DNA of 64,000 nt, taken from contig SWDT01000026.1 in the NCBI GenBank assembly GCA_009193035.1, forward strand, positions 303,776-367,775, in the 5' to 3' direction. Positions 43,678 through 53,804 of this stretch are shown piece after piece. The translations under genes were made by a program, and so were the position numbers. Under the pieces are notes generated by a model. It searched no databases. It was not told the DNA's origin and saw only the letters and a program-made list of their open reading frames with translations. Origin of the DNA: Halicephalobus mephisto. Its lineage: Eukaryota; Nematoda; Chromadorea; Rhabditida; Panagrolaimidae. Each line of letters begins with the position of its first letter. The first letter of the stretch is position 1.

Positions 43678-46600
43678 TTATTCATGTGATCTTAGAAAGT
43701 AGTAATAAAACAAAAAAGGCACCGCAACAACACAGACAAAAACGACCGGAATGCCCCATCGATATTTGGCCGAACAACGGTATTTACCCCCATCCACGAA
43801 CGTCACTACTCCGTTGGCCGTCGCTGAAAAAAATTAATTTAATAACGTCCATTAATTAATCAATAAATTTTTATATTTCTAGATCCAATAAAATTCATTA
43901 ATAAATAATTTCGAATTTATTTCCGAATTTAACAAAATTCATTAATTAATAAAATTTTTTTAAATTAATTTTAGAATTTAATAAAATTAATAAATAAAAT
44001 ATTTAAAGTTATTTCGAAATTTATTAAAATTAATAAAAAATATTTTAAAATTAATAAAAATTGAATTTTTAAATCCACATAAATCTGAAAATAAAGAAAT
44101 AAAATTATTTAAATAGTTTTAGAGAATTTAGAAATTTTATTTTTCTATGAAAATCAATTTCCAAAAATGAGCACTTTTGGTGAATTTTCATAATTACGGT
44201 ATTTGAAAAAGTTAATGGAATATTATATAAGGTTTCAGAATTTTTAAAATTTTTCAAAATTGTAAAAATTATAAATTCCGAAATTTCTGGTCTCAATTGG
44301 AAAATTTGAAAAAATTTGAATTAATTTATTTTTAATTTTGAAAATATTACGAAATTTAAACTTTTTTTAAACTATATAAATTTCGAAATTTCTGATCTCA
44401 ATTAAAAAATTTAAAAAATTTGAATTAATTTATTTTCAATTTTTAAAAAAATTATAAAATTTAAACTTTTTTTAAACTATATAAATTTCGAAATTTGTAA
44501 TCTCAATTAAAAAATTAAAAAAATTTAAATTAATTTATTTTTAATTTTTAAAAAATGTAAATTTAAAAAAATTATAAAACTACCGAATTTCGTAATTTTT
44601 AAACTTCGCAATTCTGAGAATTTCGATTAAAATATTTTTGGAATTTTGTCACAAAATTTTTAAATAAAAAAAATTATAAATTTTACTGTTTTTTGAATTT
44701 CGTAAAAAAAGTAAATAAAAATTTTAATTTGTATTCTTAACTAGAAAGTTCCGGAAATTTGTGTCGACAGAATTTTAAAATTTTTTTAGTTTATTTTTAT
44801 TTTTTATAAAATAGCAATTTAATTATTTTCAAATTTTTTTAAATTTAAATTTTTTTATTTTTAATTGGAAATTTTCGAAAAATCGAATTTTATTTTTAAA
44901 CATTATAAAATTGTTTTTATTTCCATTACGGTAGGATTCAGATTTTGGAAAAGTACATAAACGTAAAATTTAAATTTTTTCGGTCTTAATTGAGAAGTTC
45001 TAAAAATTCCCATTAAGACAAATTTCAAAAATTTTATATTTTTTTTCAAGTGGAAAGTTTTCGAAATTCCTGTCAGGACAATTTTTTTAGAATTTTATAA
45101 AAATATTTAAAAAATAATTTAAGAATTTTAGTTTTCATTGAAAAATTTTGAAATTTTTTCTCAACTGGAAAGTTTTGAAGATTCTAGTGAAGGCAATTTT
45201 TAAAAAATAGTGCAATTCAGAATCTTACAAAAATATTTTTAAAATAATTTTAAAATTTTAGTTTTCATTGAAAAATTTTGAAATTTTCATTAAGACAAAT
45301 TTCAAAAATTTTATATCTTTTTCTCAAGTGGAAAGATTTCGAAATTCCTGTCAAGACAATTTTTTTAGAATTTTATTATTTTTTAATAATGAAATTCAGA
45401 ATTTTATAAAAATATTTAAAAAATAAGTTTAAAATTTTAAACTTTTTTCTGAACTGGAAAGTTTTGAAGATTCCAGTGAAGGCAATTTTTAAAAAATAGT
45501 GCAATTCATAATCTTATAAAAGTATTTTTAAAATAATTTTAAAATTTTGAAATTCTCGTCGAGACAAGTTTCATTAATTTTTTAAATTTTCTCAACCGGA
45601 AAGTTTTCAAAATTCCTGTCAGGACATTTTCTTAGAATTTTATTGTTTTTTAATAATGAAATTCAGAATTTTATAAAAATATTTTAAAAATTATTTTAAA
45701 ATTTTGGTTTTCATTGAAAAATTCTGAAATTTTCACTAAGATAAATTTGAAAATTTTGAAATTTTCACTAAGATAAATTTTGAAAATTTTGTAATTTTTT
45801 GGTCAGACGAATTGAAGAAGAAACATGGCCATACGTGAGCCAGTCAAGCCCGTGATCGCAAAAAACGACAAGTGTACTGTGGACCGCCAGATGACACATT
45901 AGACATAAGTTAATAGTTGATATTTTTTTAATCTAGTCAAATTTTGTAATTGTTCTTTGAAAACTGTTCCATAAAGTGAAAATTATTATTTTTAAAAGAC
46001 GAAATAGTCAGACGAATTGAAGAAACATGACCATACGTGAGCCAGTCAAGCCCGTGATCGCAAAAAACGACAAGTGTACTGTGGACCGCCAGATGACACA
46101 TTAGACATAAGTTAATAGTTGATATTTTTTTGATCTAGTCAAATTTTGTAATTGTTCTTTAAAAACTGTTCCATAAAGTGATAAAGTGTAATTTTTTAGT
46201 CCCAACTGGAAAAATTTAGAAAATTCCAATCGAGACAATTTTCGAATTTCGTTATAATTTTTCCTTTTTTAATAGTACAATTTAGAATTTTATAGAAATA
46301 CGTAAATATTTGATTGCAGCGATTTTGAGCTCAACCGGAAGGATTTAAAAAATTTTTATAAATATAATTTTCGAAAAATTTCGTCATAAAAATTTTTGTT
46401 TTTTTCAATAATACGATGTTTCAAAAATCGTAAATGGTTTTTCTCAATAGTACAGTATTTCAAAAATCGTAAATTTTTGTTTTTTTTAATAGCACAGTAT
46501 TTCAAAAATCGTAAATTTTTGTTTTTTTTCAATAATACGATGTTTCAAAAATCGTAAATTGTTTTTTTTCAATAGTACGGTATTTCAAAAATCATAAATT

Positions 46601-46924
46601 ATTTTTTTCAATAGTACGGTATTTCAAAAATCGTAAATTTTTGTTTTTTTCAATAGTACGGTATTTCAAAAATTGTAAATTTTTGTTTTTTTCAATAGTA
46701 CGGTATTTCAAAAATCGTAAAATTAATCGCTTACCGTAATAAGCACCGGTATTATTGTTCGTCCCGACCCTGGGTATTCTGTGATTTACGGCGTTGGAGT
46801 ACCTGGGGGGCGGGGTGGGCATTCTGAAGGCGGGGATGCCTGAGACGATCTGGACCGTTCCTGGATTCGACAGATCCGGCACATATCCAGGTATTGACGG
46901 GGGAATTTCCGGGGGATTTACCAT
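43678..46924 (-). CDS. PPxY membrane protein with a long repeat-filled intron (array member 14)
   Basis: Two exons, 46735..46924 and 43678..43823, join in phase 1 to give 111 residues. Exon 1 begins MVNPPEIPPSIPGYVPD and contains MPTPPPRYSNAVNHRIP (PPRY). It ends GAYY before a GTAAGC donor, just like GRYY in member 12. Exon 2 starts after TTTTTTTCAG and reads ATANGVVTFVDGGKYRCSAK, then a membrane segment (WGIPVVFVCVVAVPFLFYYY) and the tail FLRSHE. The exons are 2.9 kb apart, filled with AT-rich repeats. Linkage rests on phase, composition, shared junction style and lack of any other candidate between them. Confidence 0.58.
44280..45795. repeat. Diverged AT-rich tandem repeats in intron of array member 14
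   Basis: Several related units recur: an about 104 bp unit (aaatttcgaaatttctgatc then tcaattaaaaaat) near 44280-44580, and 120-200 bp units with ctcaactggaaagttttgaa and aaattcctgtcaagacaatt from 44990 on. Copies are imperfect. Confidence 0.6.
45797..46190 (+). mobile_element. Duplicated possible LINE 3' fragment
   Basis: A unit of about 206 bp occurs twice (starts near 45802 and 46008). Each carries catacgtgagccagtcaagc and 'cgacaagtgtactgtggacc'. The first copy in one frame reads WSDELKKKHGHT-stop-ASQARDRKKRQ, resembling the W-S-D...A-R-D-R tail of RTE-like reverse transcriptases; the second has a small deletion. The two copies are nearly identical, so the duplication is recent even though the coding remnant is old. 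Confidence 0.4.
46410..46722. repeat. About 45-bp tandem repeat next to a splice donor
   Basis: Around seven copies of ttcaatagtacggtatttca followed by 'aaaatcgtaaattttttg'. The array ends about 12 nt before the donor of exon 1 of array member 14. Read-through of the intron on the minus strand gives a repeated LKYRTIEKNKN peptide. Confidence 0.88.
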
Positions 46925-47144
46925 TTGTTTCTTTCATTTTACATAAAATAAACTTGACGAAATAAACATGAAGAAATTATAACTCAAATGTTTTCTTTTT
47001 TCTCGTCAGAAAATCCAACTTTTCCCTTGGGTGGTGGTAGTCAACTCTCGCACCTGCCTGAGAAAGTAACCACAGTTATTCTAAATTATTAAATTCCGAC
47101 TTCACGTAGAGACAGAACGTTCCCGAATTTTTAAAGTTATGTGA

Positions 47145-47765
47145 CACTTGTGTCCCACACATTCACGTTCCTATTTTTACAGCTTTAATTCGAGAATTAA
47201 AAAACATTTAAAATAATTTTTGACTTTTTATATGGAATTTTAAAAACTATTTTAGGTAAATTTTGATTTTTTATGGAATTCCAAAGTGAAATTTTGGATG
47301 TTCTTAGAAGCGGGGATTGGCCTTCGGAATCCTGGATTCTGAAGATGAATTATCAATTCTGGTTTCAGATTCGGAATCCACAGGTCTGATTGCCTTGTTT
47401 TAAGTGCTTCTCGTTCAACTTCAGAGGTATTTTTAGAAATTCAAAGACCATAATTGAAAATTAACCTGAGAATCTCGGATTCTGAAGATGAATTATCAAT
47501 TCTGGTTTCAGATTCGGAATCTGCAGATCCGATATCGTCATTACAAACATTTTTCGTTCAACTTCAGAGGTAGTTTTAGAAATCCTAAGACCATAATCGA
47601 AGGACAGTCTTCAGAATCCACAATTTTGAAGGTCAACTTCTGAATTTAGATCCAGAGTTTACACATCCGATTACACTCTCGTAAGTGCTTTTTCTTCAGT
47701 TACAGTTGTAAAATTCGGACTTGAATGCTTGGGACACAAATATGTGGTACACAAGTGTCTCAAGA
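47145..47765 (+). mobile_element. TIR element, inverted partner of 43020-43590
   Basis: Begins near acttgtgtcccacacattca and ends near 'gcttgggacacaaatatg'. It is the inverted counterpart of 43020-43590. It carries an extra internal duplication of about 105 bp: the segment with gattctgaagatgaattatc and 'ggtttcagattcggaatc' occurs twice (near 47336 and 47479). No coding capacity. Confidence 0.65.
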
Positions 47766-47846
47766 TGTTTTAAGAAATTGCTCTAATAGAAATTTTTCAA
47801 AACAACAATTATCATCAAATTATTAAAAAATATGAATCAAGCTTTT

Positions 47847-48564
47847 TCACTCAGGAACCTTCGAATGAACTTTACTTTTATTTTTTACAGTTACTTTTTG
47901 TCTTTTTAATGGGTATTTATCGTAGCTAAGATTGATTTTAAAAATATAAAAATTAATAAAAAATAAAAAGTGTTTTCGATTGGTTCTAGACAGAAGACGT
48001 ATTTTTTTAAAAATAATTCTAGGTTGGTGTTTTCTCTGGTACATGACAAAGTATTCATTAAAGAAAAATATAAATTTTAAATAATTTAGAAAATAAAAAT
48101 TTAAAATAAATTTAAAAATAAAAATTTTAAATAATTTTAGAAAATAAAAATTTTAAATAATTTAGAAAATATAAATTTTAAATAAATTTAAAAATAAAAA
48201 TTTTTAAATAATTTTTAAAAATATAAATTTTAAATAAATTTTAAATGATTTTTGAAAAATAAAATTTCCCATTCAATAACCTTTAAGAAAATTTTTTTAA
48301 TTTTTAAAATTGAATAATTTTAAAATAACTACTTACCGTAATTTTGAATAATTCTAAAAAATATAAAAAATAATAAAATTCTGCATTTGGGAACAGTCGA
48401 ACGAATTCCTTTTTCATTGTTTTTTGTTCTAATTTAATTTTGAACAAAATTGAATTTATGCTATTTTTATTTAGGGTGTCGCAGAAAACGAGAAGACTAT
48501 CAGGACAAAAGTCCCTGAGGCGTAAGAACCCAACTTGCACGCCACTTTGCAGCAATGACGTCAT
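47847..48564 (-). CDS. Doubtful two-exon membrane protein
   Basis: A weak candidate. Exon 1 (48337..48564) starts MTSLLQSGVQVGFLRLRDFC and ends LFKIT before GTAAGT. Exon 2 (47847..48035) follows a CCAG acceptor in the same phase, giving RKHQPRIIFKKIRLLSRTNR, a hydrophobic stretch HFLFFINFYIFKINL and a Lys-rich tail. The total would be 138 residues. It fits the array in strand and in having one hydrophobic region, but it is strongly AT-biased, has no PPxY, and its 5' part overlaps a 245 bp tandem repeat. It may well be chance. Confidence 0.2.
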
Positions 48565-49215
48565 TCAGAAGTCAGAGGTAAAGAACGAAGAACCTCAATC
48601 ATCGGGAATACTTGTTAATTATTACTCAATTACTCGAATAAATCGAAGAATTGTAATTCATCTAAAATTAGTTAATTTTAAAAATATCAAATTCTTTTAT
48701 TAAAAATTTATTTCAACCTATGTTGTAGAAAACGAAAAAATTCTCAGCACGAAAGTCCCTGAGACAGTAGAACTCAACTTATATGGTAATTTAAAGAAAC
48801 GGTAACATCTTTCAGAAATCAAAAACAAAAAACGAAGAATCTTAACCATCAAGAATAGTTGTTAATTATTACTCAATTACTCGAATAAATCGGAGAATTG
48901 TAATTCATCTAAAATTAGTTAATTTTAAAAATATCGAATTTCTTTATTAAAAATCTATTTCAACCTATGTTGTAGAAAACAAAAAAACTCTCAACACGAA
49001 AGTCTTTAAAGTGGAAGAACTCAATTTATATGGTAATTTTAAAAAACAATAACACTTTTCAGAAGTCAAAAGTAAAAAATGTAACTTAACTATCAGAAGT
49101 TGTTTTTAATTATTCCTCGATTGCTCAAATAAACCAGAGTCGTAATTTATCTGAAACCAGTTAATTTAAAAAATATTAAATTTCTTTATTAAAAATTTAT
49201 TTCAATTCATACTAA
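48480..49215. repeat. About 246-bp tandem repeat, three copies
   Basis: Units begin with a gaaaacgaaaaaattctcag-like block and end with 'ttattaaaaatttatttcaa'. Starts lie near 48485, 48730 and 48976. The first copy is the least AT-rich. Confidence 0.85.
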
Positions 49216-49809
49216 TCCTAAAAAGTATAAAATTTGAAAAAATACAGTTTTAGTCGGAATTGTAAAAATTCGTTTATCGACTTTTGAACGGAAATTGGAC
49301 AGTGACAAAAATGAAACTGAATTACTTTTTTGACCGACGAAAAAGTAGTAATCGAAGAACAATTTAAATTTTTTCGAAAATACTTTAGTTTTTTTTTGTT
49401 CGAAATTCATCGAAAAAAATTTTCAAATTTATTTTTGATTCAAATTGCAATTTTTTATTTTTGTTTAATTTTCTACCGTAATCTAAACTGATTTAAAAAA
49501 CAAAATTCAAAAATATTAAAATTTTAATCATAATTTAAAGAATTATAATTTAAAAACTCTCGGACGGAAATTTTAACTTTTATGTAAAATTGAATCAGAT
49601 TTTTTAAAAATGATGTTATTTGAAAAAATACCAATTTCAAAAAAAAATGAATTTATTCAAATTTTTCAAAACAAGTTATAACTGATTTTGTAGCTTATCA
49701 GATGCATTTCGAAATTTGTAATTTTGTTAAATGTTCTTGTAAAACGAGAAAATAATACAAATATGTGAAATTTCATATATTGAAAGTTGAAAAAAAACGA
49801 AAATTTATA

Positions 49810-50720
49810 TAAAAAAGTAACTTTTAGTGCAATAAAAAATATAAATCATCACTATTATGTTACATTTCTATCACAGTAGGTAATTGTTACATTTCCATCA
49901 CAGTAAGTAATTGTTACAAAACTGTATATAATAATAGTATTCAGATTTGTTACTGCATAAAAAGTGACTTTTGATCTAGTGACAAATATAAATCGTCACT
50001 ATTATGTTGCATTTTTGCAAATACCAAATTTTTATGAAAAATGCGGTAATTGTTATAAAATTGCATATAATAATAGTATTCAGATTTGTTACTGCATAAA
50101 AAGTAACTTTTGATCTAGTGACAAATATAAATCGTCACTGTTGTGTTACACTCTTGTCACATTTCGCAATCATTCCCGGACCAAAAGTTACTCTTTTTTT
50201 ACGAATATTGGAGCTGTTTTTGGATAGTGATTTTGACAGCTCCAATACCTTTTGAATAGTGACTAAAAAGCTTTGATTTGAGTTGGAAATAAACACTATC
50301 CAAAATCTCTACACAGAAAAAGTTTGATTTTTAGTACAGTAACAAATAAAAATTAGTACTTTTTGTTGTCATTTCCATCATAAATACCAAATATTCGTTA
50401 AAAAAGTGACGATTTTTATATTTCAGTTACATTTCACAATTGTTACTGAACCAAAAATTATCTTTTTTGGTGTGTGTTGGAGCTGTTTTTGGATAGTGAT
50501 TAAAAAGTCCTGATTTGAGTTGGAAATAGACACTATCCAAAATCTCTACACATAAAAATTGTAACTTTTAATCCAATAACAAATAAAAATTACCACTTTT
50601 TGTTGTCATTTCCATCATAAATACCAAATATTTGTTAAAAAAGTGACGATTTTTACATTTTAGTTACATTTCGCAATTGTTACTGAACCAAAAATTATCT
50701 TTTTTGGTGTGTACCTTCTT
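49810..50720. repeat. Nested repeat and inverted-repeat cluster
   Basis: Recurrent modules include aaaagtgacttttgatctag, 'acaaatataaatcgtcact', 'ggagctgtttttggatagtg' with its inverse 'cactatccaaaatctctaca', and 'gttactgaaccaaaaattat'. Modules at about 50205-50330 and 50470-50560 repeat at roughly 235-255 bp. The facing copies of 'ttttggatagtg' and 'cactatccaaaa' can form hairpins, suggesting degraded MITEs. Confidence 0.6.
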
Positions 50721-51049
50721 ATTTCTTCGTCAACTTTGGCGACTATTTTAGAGACGTTCATTTTCTACTTTAACTCAACCAATTTTAATAATTTTTTTAT
50801 TAAGTAGGTTTTTCTCATTGATTACGGCTGCTTAATTGGTTTTTCGAAAAAGCAATTACAAACACGAAAAAATTCAATCATAAATTTGGTGATTTTTAAA
50901 ATTATTTCATTTCAGAAAATTGTTTATTAAAAAAATAAAAAAAAAAATATTTGGAATTAATATTTTAAGAATTTAAAAATAAACAATTCCGAAAATTATT
51001 TCGAAAAACCAGATTTTTTTCGTTAAATTATTTTTAAAAAAAGTAAAAT

Positions 51050-51660
51050 TCAAAAATACTGTAGTTTTGGTTATAAAGTAAAAATTTCACTTTTTGGGTC
51101 TCGAACAGAAATTAGATCTATTAATTAAAAAAAATAAATTTTTTCATTATTTTGAATTTTAATTTTTAATTAAAATTGATTTTTTTTACTTTTTGTATAG
51201 TTATTTTAATTTTTAATAAATTCAAAAATACTGTAGTTTTGGTTGTAAAAATTGTAAAAACTTAATTTTTTGGATCTTGAACAGAATTCAGATCTATTAA
51301 TTAAAAAAATAAATTTTTTCATTATTTTGAATTTTAAATTTTAATTAAAATTGAATTTTTTTACTTTTTGTATAGTTATTTTAATTTTTAATAAACTCAA
51401 AAATACTGTAGTTTTAGTTATAAAGTAAAAATTTCATTTTTTGGGTCTCGAACAGAATTCAGATCTATTAATTAAAAAAAATAAATTTTTTCATTATTTT
51501 CAATTTTTAACTTTAATTAAAATTGATTTTTTTTACTTTTTGTATAGTTATTTTAATTTTTAATAAACTCAAAAATACTGTAGTTTTGGTTATAAAGTAA
51601 AAATTTCATTTTTTGGGTCTCGAACAGAATTCAGATCTATTAATTAAAAAAAATAAATTT
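51050..51660. repeat. About 171-bp tandem repeat, four copies
   Basis: Units contain aaatactgtagttttggtta, 'ttttttgggtctcgaacaga' and 'agatctattaattaaaaaaa'. Equivalent points lie near 51104, 51273, 51445 and 51617. Confidence 0.85.
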
Positions 51661-51754
51661 TTAAAATACAGCTGAAAAAATTTTTTTTTCGTTATGTCAG
51701 TGATTTTTAAATTTTAATTAAAATTTTATTTGAGCAATTAAATTATTTTTCTAA

Positions 51755-53804
51755 TCAATTCGAATTTGTCACTGAAGACATTTCAGAATTTTTTTCTGAA
51801 TTAAAATTGGGATTTGTAAAACTCGTAGAATTTGAAGTTTCAAGTGTTTGGAAAGGAGAAAATCCACCGGATAAAGCCATCATGACGATGAATATCACCA
51901 CAGGAATCGAAAGAAATAAAATAACAAAAAAAAATTTAAAAAATATTCTGTATTTTGGGGTTTTTTCGCGAGATTCCAAAGGCAAACTGTCTGAAAAAAG
52001 TTTTATTTTAAATTTATTTAAAAAATATCACCTTTAGTTCTGGAATTTTCGCCGATGGCGCTGATCGGTTTGGGGTTGTTGATGACGGAGAGGGAGTTGG
52101 GGACGTTGGGGGACGTGAGGGTGGTTGAGGTCACTTGGAGAGGAGGAAGTCTGGTTCTGTTGTAAGAAATCGGAAGATTCGGGAGTCCGGCCCCCGTCGT
52201 GGAATCCATCTCCTCTGTTATATCCGGTTCTTTCGGTCTACTGTACACAGGTTCGGGGAATCTGGAGACCGTAGAGACAAAGGGGGGCTGAAGGAGGATA
52301 ACAGGCGAATACTGGGGAATTCTCAATTATGTCAAAAGAACAAAACAAAAAATCATCAGAATGCTGCTTTATTTTAAAAAATTGTTTTGTGTTACTGTAA
52401 AAAATGGAAATACACGTCAATGTAAAATTTTTCGAAAAGAATTTAAGAATTTATAAAATCTTTAATATCATGTTTCTACAGAATTCTAAAAAGGTCTAGA
52501 AATTCTAAAAGATTTTAGTACTATTATAAATTTTAAAGTTTTTACAAAATTTTTCGAAACAAACTTTTAAGAATTTATAGAATCTTTAATATCATGTTTT
52601 TACAAGTTTTCACAGAATTCTGAAAAGGTCTAGAAATTCTAAAAGATTTTAGTACTATTATAAATTTTAAAGTTTTTACAAAATTTTTCGAAACAAACTT
52701 TTAGAAATTTATAAAATCTTTAATATCATGTTTTACAAGTTTCCATAGAATTCTAAAAAGGTCTAGAAATTCTAAAAGATTTTAGTACTATTATAAATTT
52801 TAAAGTTTTTACAAAATTTTTCGAAACAAACTTTTAGAAATTTATAGAATCTTTAATATCATATTTTTACAAGTTTTCACAGAATTCTAAAAAGGTCTAG
52901 AAATTCTAACAGATTTTAGTACTATTATAAATTTTAAATTTTTTACGAAATTGTTCCAAAAAAATTTCTGAAAGTTTTTAGGATTTTCAGATTTCAATAG
53001 TTACAGAAGTTTCCGCAGTATTTTCGAAGATTCTGAAGAATTGAAAACGCTTCAGGAGTTTTTATCAAAATTTTGAATTTTCTAACAATTCTCATGAGAT
53101 TCCGAAAGTTTCCAGAAACCTTTACTGAGTTCTAAAAACTATGAAATTACAGAAATCCCTAATGACTTTTACAAAATTTCAAAAATTTTATCTAAATTAT
53201 AAAATTTTTCGGAAAATTTAACTTTTAAAAAATAAATTTTAAAATTTTCAAAAAATTTAACTTTTAAAAAATAAATTTTAAAATTTTCAAAAAATTTAAC
53301 TTTTAAAAAATAAATTTTAAAATTTTTCAAAAAATTCTAAAAATTCCAGAAACTTTTATGACACGAAATGGTGCTAGAGATTATATAAATTTTTTGAAAT
53401 TGTTTTTGGAAAAATACAAACTCGCAATTACGGGTCGATAAAGCAGCACTCTCGTCAGAACTTACTGTTTGAAGAGGAGGAGTGAATTTCCTCGTCGTCA
53501 TCAACTGCTCCGTGTGTCTCCTCGTGATTCTGACGGCGGAGGGGACTTGGACGGGTACAGACAGGGGTTCTGCAGGACTTACATGGACTCTGATCGGCGA
53601 AACAGCGACTGTAGCACTTTTTTGTAAATGCGGAATTCTGACAGCTCGAGAAAACAAATTTTTTCTGTCGCTTTCGACTTCAGATTCCTCCAGAGATTTC
53701 CTTCCGAAGGTAACCGGATTAGAAGGAATGTTGATTTTCTTGAATGGATTCGGGAAACCACGACTGGGAACGTCTCCAGAAGCCGCTTCATCGCCTCTAG
53801 GCAT
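51755..53804 (-). CDS. Three-exon Pro/Ser-rich membrane protein (array member 15)
   Basis: Three exons, 53466..53804, 52032..52311 and 51755..51990, give 284 residues with phase-0 and phase-1 junctions. The start MPRGDEAASGDVPSRGFPNP is the first ATG. The N-terminal 205 residues are Pro/Ser/Thr-rich with basic patches (VRITRRHTEQL) and include EPVYSRPKEP and RLPPLQV, but no exact PPxY. The last exon follows TTTTTTCAG and gives PLESREKTPKYR, a membrane segment (FVILFLSIPVVIFIVMMALS) and a 45-residue Ser/Asn-rich C-terminal part. The first intron is 1.15 kb and repeat-filled. No signal peptide, so the Ser/Asn tail would lie outside if the N-terminus is cytosolic. Function unknown. Confidence 0.62.
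52430..52935. repeat. About 134-bp tandem repeat in intron of array member 15
   Basis: Four copies contain ggtctagaaattctaaaaga and 'tttttcgaaacaaactttta'. Equivalent points lie near 52492, 52628, 52760 and 52893. Confidence 0.88.

Larger units (their letters stand above)
49216..51754. other. Repeat-rich gene-free stretch
   Basis: No gene is supported. The interval contains the two repeat groups listed next, embedded in homopolymer-rich AT sequence. Confidence 0.5.

Noticed and set aside
49810..50720. Reading the repeat cluster as one intact MITE
   Set aside because: Several overlapping modules and unequal ends were seen, but no single pair of termini with a target duplication.
52238..52420. 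Minus-strand ORF with an ATG upstream of exon 2 of array member 15
   Set aside because: It is in a different frame from the supported exon; the CCCCAG acceptor and phase match to the exon at 53466-53804 explain the locus better.
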